21,811 nt of DNA from Acholeplasmataceae bacterium UBA5769 (GTDB lineage: Bacteria > Bacillota_I > Bacilli_A > Acholeplasmatales > Acholeplasmataceae), in assembly GCA_002418725.1 (NCBI GenBank), contig DIER01000030.1:1-21811 (forward strand), read 5' to 3'. The position numbers and the translations under genes were made by a program. Under the pieces are notes generated by a model that was not told the origin of the DNA, ran no database searches, and saw only the letters and a program-made list of their open reading frames with translations. Position 1 is the stretch's first letter. Every line of letters begins with the position of its first letter. Shown one piece after another: positions 1 to 6,320 of this stretch.

Positions 1-59
1 GGTAGAGCAAAGGACTGAAAATCCTTGTGTCGGCAGTTCGATTCTGCCCGGAGCCACCA
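1..59 (+). tRNA. tRNA-Phe(GAA), 3' part
   Basis: The 5' end is cut off by the window. What remains is the end of the D arm (GAGC at 5-8), an anticodon arm with stem AAGGA/TCCTT around the 7-base loop CTGAAAA, which gives anticodon GAA (Phe), a short variable region, and a T arm with stem GGCAG/CTGCC around TTCGATT. The 3' acceptor strand CGGAGCC follows, then discriminator A and an encoded CCA ending at 59. Genome-encoded CCA fits Firmicutes and Mollicutes. It is probably the last gene of a tRNA group, since a terminator-like hairpin follows. Confidence 0.93.
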
Positions 60-73
60 CTTTCACCTTTGCG

Positions 74-96
74 AAGCCACTAGATGGGCTTTTTTT
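74..96 (+). terminator. probable rho-independent terminator after tRNA-Phe
   Basis: Five-pair stem AAGCC (74-78) with GGCTT (87-91), an 8-base loop, and a T run at 90-96. The stem is short, so this is a modest call, but the place, 15 bases after the tRNA CCA end, is right. Confidence 0.55.
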
Positions 97-171
97 ATTT
101 TTAGAGGTTATGTTGACCATTTTAAAGTAAAACAGACCATTTTTTGTATATTATCATATGAGGTGATGATT

Positions 172-849
172 ATGGACATTAAGAGTATGTTCAAATTTGA
201 TGGTACCAATGCATTTAATACTTTCACAAATGTATTAGAAACTTTAGAATGGAGAATTGAAAAACAACTTCTCAAAGAACGTGTTGACAAGTATAAGGAT
301 AATGAGTTCTATCTCCTTCTAAGACAAACCTTTAATGACAAAAGGTTATCTATATGGCCACTCAAAGAAGAAGAGGTCATAACATGGATGGATACACTTT
401 TAATTATGCGAAAGACGATGATTCAGCTGTTCAAAAAAGGTATTAATGGAGAAAAAGTGAAAATTCTTATGGAATATCCACTTGTTTTTGGAAATCACAT
501 GCGCACCGATTATCTGATTGTATATGAGAGGTTGATTATTGTTCTTGAATTTGGTATGTTTAATCAAGACGAAAAGAGAAGTGAAGAACGGTATACAAAA
601 AAACTGCAAGATTCAATCACGCATAGACAGGTGCTACGCAATATGATAAATAATGATGTCATTGTTGTTAACTATGTATTAGTCTATAGGCCAGAGTTTG
701 ATCGCATACACAAGATGATAAACAAGGAAAACATTGAATACAATCACAATGAGATTAAACGTTTATCGGATTTTATTATGCATCATGTGAAACATCAGGA
801 CAGTTTGTCCGCTATTGCACAACTAGAAATGGTTCAATTTTACACATAA
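172..849 (+). CDS. hypothetical protein, possible degenerate PD-(D/E)XK nuclease-like fold
   Basis: I do not recognise the family. The protein is 225 residues, soluble, with no signal peptide or membrane segment. The start chosen is ATG 172 because GAGGTGAT (160-167) lies at normal Shine-Dalgarno spacing from it. A longer reading from base 25 would overlap the tRNA. The middle reads E101-YPLVF...R111-T-D113-YLIVYERLIIVL-E126-F, then HRQVLRNMI (151-159) and VVNYVLVYRPEF (165-176). That is an acidic residue, a beta-hairpin, a second acidic residue and a later Q, which is the layout of PD-(D/E)XK nuclease cores such as those attached to DUF2075-type helicases. The final Lys of E-x-K is missing (E-F-G here), so catalysis is doubtful. 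The fold assignment is an inference from pattern only. The gene stands alone between the tRNA and the degV unit. Confidence 0.7.
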   Translation: MDIKSMFKFDGTNAFNTFTNVLETLEWRIEKQLLKERVDKYKDNEFYLLLRQTFNDKRLSIWPLKEEEVITWMDTLLIMRKTMIQLFKKGINGEKVKILMEYPLVFGNHMRTDYLIVYERLIIVLEFGMFNQDEKRSEERYTKKLQDSITHRQVLRNMINNDVIVVNYVLVYRPEFDRIHKMINKENIEYNHNEIKRLSDFIMHHVKHQDSLSAIAQLEMVQFYT

Positions 850-862
850 ATTATCATTCTTC

Positions 863-890
863 TTGAATTATTGGTTTAATATGATATCAT
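863..890 (+). promoter_or_regulatory. possible promoter of degV-marR unit
   Basis: TTGAAT (863-868), a 16-base spacer, then TATCAT (885-890). Other -10-like hexamers are nearby (TATGAT at 880 and 891), so the exact promoter is uncertain. Two AT-rich palindromes overlap or abut it: ATGATATCAT at 881-890 and ATGATAGTATCAT at 892-904. Confidence 0.3.
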
Positions 891-904
891 TATGATAGTA
901 TCAT

Positions 905-946
905 AATTTGAAGTTCAAATAATTTGAAGTTCAAATAATTTGAAGG
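905..946 (+). promoter_or_regulatory. tandem palindromic operator, likely for the MarR/FabT-like repressor
   Basis: The 16-base unit AATTTGAAGTTCAAAT occurs twice head to tail (905-920, 921-936), followed by a third half unit AATTTGAAGG (937-946). Each full unit holds the perfect palindrome ATTTGAA-G-TTCAAAT. The third half unit merges into the degV ribosome binding site AAGGAG (943-948). TTTGA/TCAAA half sites resemble the known operators of FabT, the MarR-family regulator of fatty-acid genes in lactic acid bacteria. The second gene of this unit encodes a MarR protein, so autoregulation is the simplest reading. Binding is inferred, not shown. Confidence 0.65.
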
Positions 947-958
947 AGAAAATATTCA

Positions 959-1810
959 ATGAGCGAAAAAATAGGTTTAGTTGTGTGTGGAAATTCGGGT
1001 GTAGATTACATGAAATTGGATTATCCAGTTAAAATGATTAGATCAACACTCAACTTAGGTGGCAAGGAGTATGAAGATTATGTTGATATCCAAGCTAAGG
1101 AATTTTATGACATTATTCAAGCGAATCCAGATATCGATGTATCGACGTCACAAACATCTACAGGTAAAATTGCAAGTGTTTATGAAGAATTGAAAGATGA
1201 AGGTTATACAGATGTTATTGCTGTAGTTATTTCATCAAAATTAAGCGGGACTTATCAAGGCGCAGTACTAGCTAAAGACATGGTTCCTGGCATTAATGTT
1301 TATGTTATTGATTCCAGAAGTGTATCCTATGGAGAAGCATTTTTAGTTCTTGAAGCGATTAAGATGATTAAAGGTGGTCACAAAACTCGCGAGATCATTG
1401 ATAAATTAGAGAAAATAAGAGATAATATATATATCTATGTTCTCGTTGATACGTTGAAGTTCTTAGTTAAAAACGGAAGATTATCTGCTACAAGCGGATT
1501 CTTAGGTACGCTTTTAAAGATTAAACCCTTACTTCATGTTCAAAGAGATGGTAGTTTAGTACCTTTTGAAAAAATTAGAACAACTAGTAAAGCGCAACAA
1601 AGACTCCTTGAAGTTGTTAAACACGATGTTGATGGCAAAAATGTAATCATGTTCATCGCGTACACTAATAATTTAGAAAAAGCTCAAGAAATCAAGCAGC
1701 AAATCCAAGCATTCCGTGCGGATATTACGGTTGAATTAGTACCTCTAACGCCAGTTGTAGGTGCACATGCTGGTCCTGGCACACTAGGTGTTGGATATAT
1801 TGTATTATAA
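959..1810 (+). CDS. DegV family protein (fatty-acid-binding, FakB type)
   Basis: 283 residues, normal for the family. DegV/FakB proteins bind one fatty acid in a deep pocket and present it to the kinase FakA, so that exogenous fatty acid enters phospholipid synthesis as acyl-phosphate. Family signatures seen: TSQ at 63-65, SSKLSGTYQGA at 92-102 (the SS-LSGT head-group loop), VIDSRSVSYGEA at 116-127, KFLVKNGRLSA at 167-177, and VGAHAGPGTLG near the end, with His270 at the place of the His that contacts the carboxylate. The ribosome binding site is AAGGAG at 943-948. The next gene, a MarR-type repressor, starts 14 bases after the stop codon, which suggests a fatty-acid-sensing unit. FakA is not in this window, so the specific FakB role rests on the family and context. 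Confidence 0.93.
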   Translation: MSEKIGLVVCGNSGVDYMKLDYPVKMIRSTLNLGGKEYEDYVDIQAKEFYDIIQANPDIDVSTSQTSTGKIASVYEELKDEGYTDVIAVVISSKLSGTYQGAVLAKDMVPGINVYVIDSRSVSYGEAFLVLEAIKMIKGGHKTREIIDKLEKIRDNIYIYVLVDTLKFLVKNGRLSATSGFLGTLLKIKPLLHVQRDGSLVPFEKIRTTSKAQQRLLEVVKHDVDGKNVIMFIAYTNNLEKAQEIKQQIQAFRADITVELVPLTPVVGAHAGPGTLGVGYIVL

Positions 1811-1824
1811 AGGTGGTTGTTAAT

Positions 1825-2262
1825 GTGGTTTCACCCAAAGAAGTGATCAATGAATTACTAGTTGATGTATTCAATCATATATTGAGTATAGAGGCTGAAG
1901 TATTGAAACAGAAGGGTGTACGCTTGTCTATGACGGAAGTGCATGTACTTGAAGCAGTTCGCAATGTTCAGATTCCCACAATGGGTAATGTTGCACATAA
2001 ATTAAGAGTCACTTTAGGAACTCTAACGACTTCTGTCAATGTATTGGTTAAAAAAGGGCATCTTATTAGAGAACGCGATGAGGCTGATCGTAGAAAAGTC
2101 TACTTGAAATTAACCGATAGTGCATTCAATGTATTAAAGGTTCACGATGCATTTCACGATGAAATGGTCTCCTCTCTTTTCAAAGATTTAGAGCTTGAAA
2201 AAGATGAAGTGCTCATGAAATCACTGGAAAATATAAGCCAGTACTTTAAACAAAGATATTAA
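1825..2262 (+). CDS. MarR family transcriptional regulator, FabT-like
   Basis: 145 residues from a GTG start at 1825. An upstream in-frame GTG at 1813 lies inside the Shine-Dalgarno sequence AAGGTGG (1810-1816), so 1825, eight bases after it, is the better start. The winged helix-turn-helix is clear: LSMTEVHVLEAV (34-45), helix-turn-helix with recognition helix about 62-77 (VTLGTLTTSVNVLVKKG), and the wing with the MarR signature RDEADRRKVYLKLTD (84-98). Flanking helices at 5-30 and 105-142 would form the dimer. The sequence resembles FabT, which represses fatty-acid synthesis genes in response to acyl-ACP or acyl-phosphate. It is co-transcribed with the DegV gene, and tandem palindromes lie in front of the pair. 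The FabT identity is an inference; the MarR fold is not in doubt. Confidence 0.9.
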   Translation: MVSPKEVINELLVDVFNHILSIEAEVLKQKGVRLSMTEVHVLEAVRNVQIPTMGNVAHKLRVTLGTLTTSVNVLVKKGHLIRERDEADRRKVYLKLTDSAFNVLKVHDAFHDEMVSSLFKDLELEKDEVLMKSLENISQYFKQRY

Positions 2263-2271
2263 AACGGGTTT

Positions 2272-2298
2272 AAAGCACACTTTGTGTGCTTTTTTTTT
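2272..2298 (+). terminator. rho-independent terminator of degV-marR
   Basis: Perfect 9-pair stem AAAGCACAC (2272-2280) with GTGTGCTTT (2284-2292), loop TTT, and a T run at 2290-2298. It lies 10 bases after the marR stop. Confidence 0.93.
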
Positions 2299-2305
2299 AA
2301 CAAAA

Positions 2306-2347
2306 TTGCAATTAGGGCTTTATTTATTACGTTATAATATGTATAAT
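2306..2347 (+). promoter_or_regulatory. probable promoter of glk
   Basis: Two perfect -10 hexamers TATAAT lie at 2333-2338 and 2342-2347, just upstream of the glk ribosome binding site. The -35 is weak: TTGCAA (2306-2311) is 21 bases from the first -10, and TTTATT (2319-2324) is 17 bases from the second. A promoter is expected here because a strong terminator precedes it. Confidence 0.45.
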
Positions 2348-2370
2348 CTTATAAGTGTGGAGGAAAGAAT

Positions 2371-3294
2371 ATGAAATATTCATTTGGAATTGACGTTGGC
2401 GGGACCAATATAAAAATAGGGCTTTTTGAAATCACAAATTTTTCGTTGATTGAAAAAAAAGAAGTTCCCACACCTAGATACAATCAAGCTGTTTCAATCT
2501 TTGAAACTTCTAAGAAACTCATGGATGAATTATTAAAGCAGCATCAATTAACATACCAAGATGTTCATGGTGTAGGGTTTGCAGTACCGTGCCCTGTTAA
2601 AAATGGGTATGTTGTGAAATGCCCTAATCTTAAATGGGAAACACTAGATGTCATTAGCTCAATGAGATCGTTGTTGGAACCACATGTTAAGGTAGTCGTT
2701 TCAAACGATGCTAATATCGCTGCTTATGGTGAGAATTATTCACTAGAAATACCACTTCAAAATGCTATTTTTTACACACTTGGTACTGGTGTTGGAGGTG
2801 GCATCATCATTGAAGGTAAAATTGTTGAAGGTCGTACTGGAGCAGGTGGAGAGATTGGTCACATGCCCATCTTCGAAGGCACAGAGATCTGCGGATGCGG
2901 ACGAACTGGCTGTTTGGAACAAGTTTGTGGAACAAAAGCCATTTTAGGTTATGCAAAAGAATTATCCACAGTGCATGAGTCATCGATTGATTTTAAAGAG
3001 TTAACAGTAAAGAAAATTTTTGACGCGGCAAAAGATAATGATCCTGTAGGATTTCGAGTTTTAGATCGTGTCGCTAAATATATCGCTTTGAGTGCAAGCA
3101 TATTATCGGTTAGTTTGGATCCCGATGTTATTATCATCGGTGGGGGAATTGCAAAAGCTGGACAAATACTGATCGACCAAATTTTAAAACATTATCGCAT
3201 GTATGCAAGATTTGGTACGGTAGATATACCATTTGTTCTAGCAAAAACAGGCAATGACGCTGGAATTATTGGCGCTGCAAAATATACGATATAG
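2371..3294 (+). CDS. glk: ROK family sugar kinase, probable glucokinase
   Basis: 307 residues, the usual length of ROK glucokinases, which transfer phosphate from ATP to glucose C6 in the cytoplasm. The N-terminal phosphate loop is FGIDVGGTNIKIG (5-17). The catalytic Asp is D113 in SNDAN. The second nucleotide motif is YTLGTGVGGG (135-144). The ROK signature runs from E161 to H164 (GEIGH) through the zinc ligands C174, C176 and C181 (CGCGRTGC), followed by E183. There is no N-terminal helix-turn-helix, so this is an enzyme and not a ROK repressor. A GGAGG site precedes ATG 2371. The next gene, an Enzyme I-like pseudoenzyme, starts 15 bases after the stop codon, so the two are probably co-transcribed. 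Another ROK substrate (N-acetylglucosamine, fructose) cannot be excluded from sequence alone. Confidence 0.9.
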   Translation: MKYSFGIDVGGTNIKIGLFEITNFSLIEKKEVPTPRYNQAVSIFETSKKLMDELLKQHQLTYQDVHGVGFAVPCPVKNGYVVKCPNLKWETLDVISSMRSLLEPHVKVVVSNDANIAAYGENYSLEIPLQNAIFYTLGTGVGGGIIIEGKIVEGRTGAGGEIGHMPIFEGTEICGCGRTGCLEQVCGTKAILGYAKELSTVHESSIDFKELTVKKIFDAAKDNDPVGFRVLDRVAKYIALSASILSVSLDPDVIIIGGGIAKAGQILIDQILKHYRMYARFGTVDIPFVLAKTGNDAGIIGAAKYTI

Positions 3295-3309
3295 GGGATA
3301 AAGGGAAAA

Positions 3310-5142
3310 ATGCATTTGGCACCTAGATTAACGAGTAATGTTGTTATGGAAATGAAACGGGATCACTTAAATCCTAATAATTTCTTTTCCAAGAAGGCGT
3401 ATGGTAAGGTTGTCTATTACGAAGAACCCACTTACTTTAAAGTGACAACTCAGAAACTTAACATCGCGTTATTAAAGAAGATTAAGTCACTAGTGGGAGA
3501 ATATGTTCAAAGAATCGAAGAACTTGAACGAAAGAGTGTGTTATATTCTTATGAATATCAAATTGCACTTTGTATTGAAGAGATTATCAACAACAAAGAA
3601 GTTGATAAAGCGATTCAAAACTATGTCATCGAACAAGGCATGTCATTCTTTCAGGCATATGAGTTGGGGTATAAAAGCGGTTATAGCAAAGTAAGAAAAA
3701 ACCGATCTTCGTCTATGAGTAAATCAAGTTGGGATAAAGTCACATATCTCTTTGATTTAATCATGAAGAGACTAAAATCAATCATTCATTATGTTTATCT
3801 TGAACAAATAGATAACAAAATCAATGAAGATTTTATTCTGGTCATCGACAAGTTTATACCAGAGATTTTTTTCAATCCGAGTGAACGTTTAAAAGGGATT
3901 ATTTATCGAAAAAAAGATGCTGATCAAGTTAAATTTAACTACTTTGCAATGCAGTATCAAATACCAATCCTTAAAGCTAGTGATTTAGCTCGAGACTTGA
4001 ATTATGCATTAATCGACCTTAGCAAAGGGAAAGTTTTTAATCCAAGTGCAGAACAGGTCAATCAGTTTTATGTTGATCAAGCATTATTGAACGACTGTTG
4101 TTACATCGCCAATCCATTTCACGGTAAACGATTCAAAATACATGCGATGATAGCAAATTATAAAGATGTTGATCTTATAGAATATCGTCCATTGTTTGAA
4201 ACAACGATATTATACAATACGGATGTTGTTGTATCGGCTCACGGTATGGCACTCACTAAAGATCAGTGGCTTGAAAGATTTCAATATATCTTTAAAAAAT
4301 TCAAAGGTTCTGAAATATTCATAAGAATACCATCATTCAAGAAAGATACCACGCCAGATGAGATCAAACATATGGACCCATTTGATCTCATCATGGAACA
4401 TACAGAATATCTTGAAGATTTCATGGAAGCTATCGCGCATATATCGAATCTGTATCCAGAGAAAACCATTCAGATTCTTGTCCCATGTTTAGGCAGTAAA
4501 ACAGAGTTTGATGAATGGGAATTCCATTTAAAGTGCATGATGGAAAGAATCTTAAAACAGGATAATGTTCGTATTATCTATGAGTACAATGCATTTAGTG
4601 CAATGCATGACATGGAAGAAGATATGGGTCAATATGACTTTGTCATCAATTTAGATATGTTATGTTCTTCATATCAGAAAGATCTCCTCATAACCAAAGA
4701 CACAATTAATCTTCAGGCGATTAGAAGTTTGAACATATATGATGATCTTCAACACACCAGATATATACTTAAATGTAAGAAATATCGCAAAAGAGAGTTG
4801 TTGATGGGGCATGTTTTACAAGAAGAAAGTATTTTTCATCGGTTGATCATTACGGGATATGATGAGTACATCATACCTGCTCACACAACAAATCACGTAT
4901 ATGACATTCTCGAATACTATTTTGATAGAAGAGGTAAATTCGTAGGGGTATATCACAAAGACTTAATACGCACTCAATTTTACAGAGATAAGAGAAAAAA
5001 GGGCGAGAAAGTTAATGATCGCAATGACAGTGACTACAAGAAGTATCTTGAAGAGAAAAGAAAACTAGAAGAAAAAGTCAAAAAATTAAAAGAATCAAAA
5101 CAAAAGAAAGATTCTGAAGAATCAGAAAACGAAAACCAATAA
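3310..5142 (+). CDS. divergent PTS Enzyme I-like protein, predicted inactive
   Basis: 610 residues; Enzyme I is about 570-580. By eye it follows PTS Enzyme I (PEP-protein phosphotransferase) from end to end: first strand of the swivelling domain (SKKAYGKVVYYEEP, 27-40), a helical region like the HPr-binding domain (about 50-170), the rest of the swivelling domain (IPILKASDLARDLNYALIDLSKGKVFNPS, 218-246), then a PEP-binding-barrel-like half (about 285-545). MGHVLQ to GYDEY (499-520) matches the MCGELA...GLDEF stretch without gaps. Key residues are lost. The phosphorylated His position falls at or beside K208, the PEP Arg of GLFRTEFLY becomes E297, the N-D metal pair becomes D449-M450, and the catalytic Cys becomes M499. 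R339 and E425 remain. A highly charged, coiled-coil-like tail fills 551-610. Active phosphotransfer is therefore unlikely; a regulatory or scaffold role is possible. The ribosome binding site is AAAGGGA before ATG 3310. The homology is my own recognition and needs a profile search. Confidence 0.75.
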   Translation: MHLAPRLTSNVVMEMKRDHLNPNNFFSKKAYGKVVYYEEPTYFKVTTQKLNIALLKKIKSLVGEYVQRIEELERKSVLYSYEYQIALCIEEIINNKEVDKAIQNYVIEQGMSFFQAYELGYKSGYSKVRKNRSSSMSKSSWDKVTYLFDLIMKRLKSIIHYVYLEQIDNKINEDFILVIDKFIPEIFFNPSERLKGIIYRKKDADQVKFNYFAMQYQIPILKASDLARDLNYALIDLSKGKVFNPSAEQVNQFYVDQALLNDCCYIANPFHGKRFKIHAMIANYKDVDLIEYRPLFETTILYNTDVVVSAHGMALTKDQWLERFQYIFKKFKGSEIFIRIPSFKKDTTPDEIKHMDPFDLIMEHTEYLEDFMEAIAHISNLYPEKTIQILVPCLGSKTEFDEWEFHLKCMMERILKQDNVRIIYEYNAFSAMHDMEEDMGQYDFVINLDMLCSSYQKDLLITKDTINLQAIRSLNIYDDLQHTRYILKCKKYRKRELLMGHVLQEESIFHRLIITGYDEYIIPAHTTNHVYDILEYYFDRRGKFVGVYHKDLIRTQFYRDKRKKGEKVNDRNDSDYKKYLEEKRKLEEKVKKLKESKQKKDSEESENENQ

Positions 5143-5148
5143 TACAAA

Positions 5149-5197
5149 AAAAGCCAAGAAAAATGCCTATAGGGGTTGCATTATCTTGGCTTTTCTT
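5149..5197 (+). terminator. rho-independent terminator after the Enzyme I-like gene
   Basis: Nine-pair stem AAGCCAAGA (5151-5159) with TCTTGGCTT (5184-5192). Flanking A's pair further with the T-rich tract 5191-5197. The loop contains a smaller ATGC/GCAT stem. The -35 box of the next promoter lies inside this loop, so terminator and promoter share the same DNA. Confidence 0.75.
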
Positions 5198-5204
5198 ATA
5201 TAAT
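5176..5204 (+). promoter_or_regulatory. S10-spc-alpha operon promoter
   Basis: TTGCAT (5176-5181), a 17-base spacer, TATAAT (5199-5204). The match to a sigma-A promoter is very good, and it is the only strong one found in front of the ribosomal protein cluster. Transcription should start near 5211, giving a leader of about 125 bases. Confidence 0.8.
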
Positions 5205-5210
5205 AGTAAC

Positions 5211-5336
5211 GCTCGTGTGTAAATGCGAGGGGCTGTGAAATGGGAGGTTGCTGACACACGGATAGCCGTTGTCATGATGTCAGGTTTTCTCATGGAGCAA
5301 GTCTATACAGGATTATAGGCGAAAGGAGCTATTAAA
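5211..5336 (+). promoter_or_regulatory. structured leader of the S10 operon, possible autoregulatory RNA
   Basis: Nested helices can be drawn on the sequence: CTGT (5233-5236) with ACAG (5307-5310); ATGGGAG (5240-5246) with TTCTCAT (5287-5293), including two G-U pairs; CTGACA (5251-5256) with TGTCAG (5278-5283); and CACGG (5257-5261) with CCGT-t-G (5266-5271), which closes an ATAG loop. Translation of rpsJ starts after AAAGGAG (5322-5328). S10-operon leaders are targets of L4 feedback in gamma-proteobacteria, so a similar ribosomal-protein leader is plausible here. No start codon with its own ribosome binding site was evident in the leader. Confidence 0.55.
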
Positions 5337-5645
5337 ATGGCAAAAGATGTTATCAAAATTCGTTTAAAGGCTTACGATCACAGATTGATTGATCAAGCTG
5401 CGAAAAAGATTGTTGAAAGTGCACTAAGAACTGGAGCAACAGTTCAAGGTCCAATTCCTCTTCCAACTGAAAAGGAAATCTTCACTATCTTACGTTCACC
5501 ACACGTTAACAAAGATTCACGTGAACAATTTGAACGTAGAACGCACAAGAGATTAATTCAAATCATTGATCCAAATCCAAAAACGATTAGTGCATTAATG
5601 GATATCGACCTTCCATCGGGTATCGATATCGTACTTAAAAAATAA
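5337..5645 (+). CDS. rpsJ: 30S ribosomal protein S10
   Basis: 102 residues, the normal length. S10 sits in the head of the 30S subunit and also takes part in transcription antitermination as NusE. Conserved features: IRLKAYDHRLIDQAAKKIVE near the N-terminus, GPIPLPTEKE, the ribosome-inserting loop SPHVNKDSREQFERRTHKR, and the C-terminal LPSGIDIVLKK. It is the first gene of the cluster, preceded by a strong AAAGGAG site and the folded leader. Confidence 0.98.
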   Translation: MAKDVIKIRLKAYDHRLIDQAAKKIVESALRTGATVQGPIPLPTEKEIFTILRSPHVNKDSREQFERRTHKRLIQIIDPNPKTISALMDIDLPSGIDIVLKK

Positions 5646-5670
5646 TTATAAACAAGAAAGAGGTTAAATT

Positions 5671-6309
5671 ATGGCCAAAGGAATCTTAGGTAGAAAACTT
5701 GGAATGACACAAATTTTCGATGAAAATGGCATTCTCATTCCGGTTACCGTTGTTGATGTGGCTGATAACGTAGTCTTGCAACAAAAGACTGTCGAAACAG
5801 ACGGATATGTTGCAACTCAAGTCGGCTTTGAAACAAAACGGGAAAATTTAAGTAACAAGCCTGAACAAGGGCACGTGAAAAAAGCTAATACAGCACCTAA
5901 GCGCTTCATTAGAGAAATCCGCTTTGACGAAGTGCAGAATGAATTAGTTAGTTTGACGGTCGGCGACCTTGTGAAGACAGATTTGTTTACAGTAGGTGAA
6001 GTTGTCGATGTCACTGGAACTTCAAAAGGTAAAGGGTTCTCAGGATCAATCGCAAGACATGGACAGTCTCGTGGTCCAATGACTCACGGTTCTAGATATC
6101 ACCGTGGTCCAGGTTCTCTCGGACCAATTAAAGGTAAGTTAAAAGGTAAAAACTTACCAGGACACGACGGTCATGAACAAGTGACTATTCAAAACTTAAA
6201 AATTGCGGGTGTCGATGTAGAAAATCAATTACTGTTGATCAGCGGTAGCGTACCAGGACCAAACAAGGGTCTTGTCATCGTTAAAACTGCGATCAAGAGT
6301 ACGAAGTAA
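5671..6309 (+). CDS. rplC: 50S ribosomal protein L3
   Basis: 212 residues. L3 is an early 50S assembly protein near the peptidyl-transferase centre. The N-terminal KGILGRKLGMTQIF is diagnostic, as are GTSKGKGFSG and the HGQSRGPMTHGSRYHRGPGSLG arm with its central Gln, the residue methylated by PrmB in other bacteria. Compared with Bacillus L3, the stretch after GPGSLG is a few residues shorter and reads GPIKGKLKGKNLPGHDG. The Shine-Dalgarno sequence (GAAAGAGG, about 5656-5662) is weaker than others in the cluster. Confidence 0.98.
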   Translation: MAKGILGRKLGMTQIFDENGILIPVTVVDVADNVVLQQKTVETDGYVATQVGFETKRENLSNKPEQGHVKKANTAPKRFIREIRFDEVQNELVSLTVGDLVKTDLFTVGEVVDVTGTSKGKGFSGSIARHGQSRGPMTHGSRYHRGPGSLGPIKGKLKGKNLPGHDGHEQVTIQNLKIAGVDVENQLLLISGSVPGPNKGLVIVKTAIKSTK

Positions 6310-6320
6310 GGAGGGTCATC

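Noticed and set aside
25..171. Extension of the first gene back to base 25
   Set aside because: It would overlap the tRNA-Phe 3' half and its terminator; the good ribosome binding site is at 160-167, in front of ATG 172.
1813..1824. GTG 1813 as start of the MarR gene
   Set aside because: The codon is part of the Shine-Dalgarno sequence AAGGTGG itself; GTG 1825 has correct spacing.
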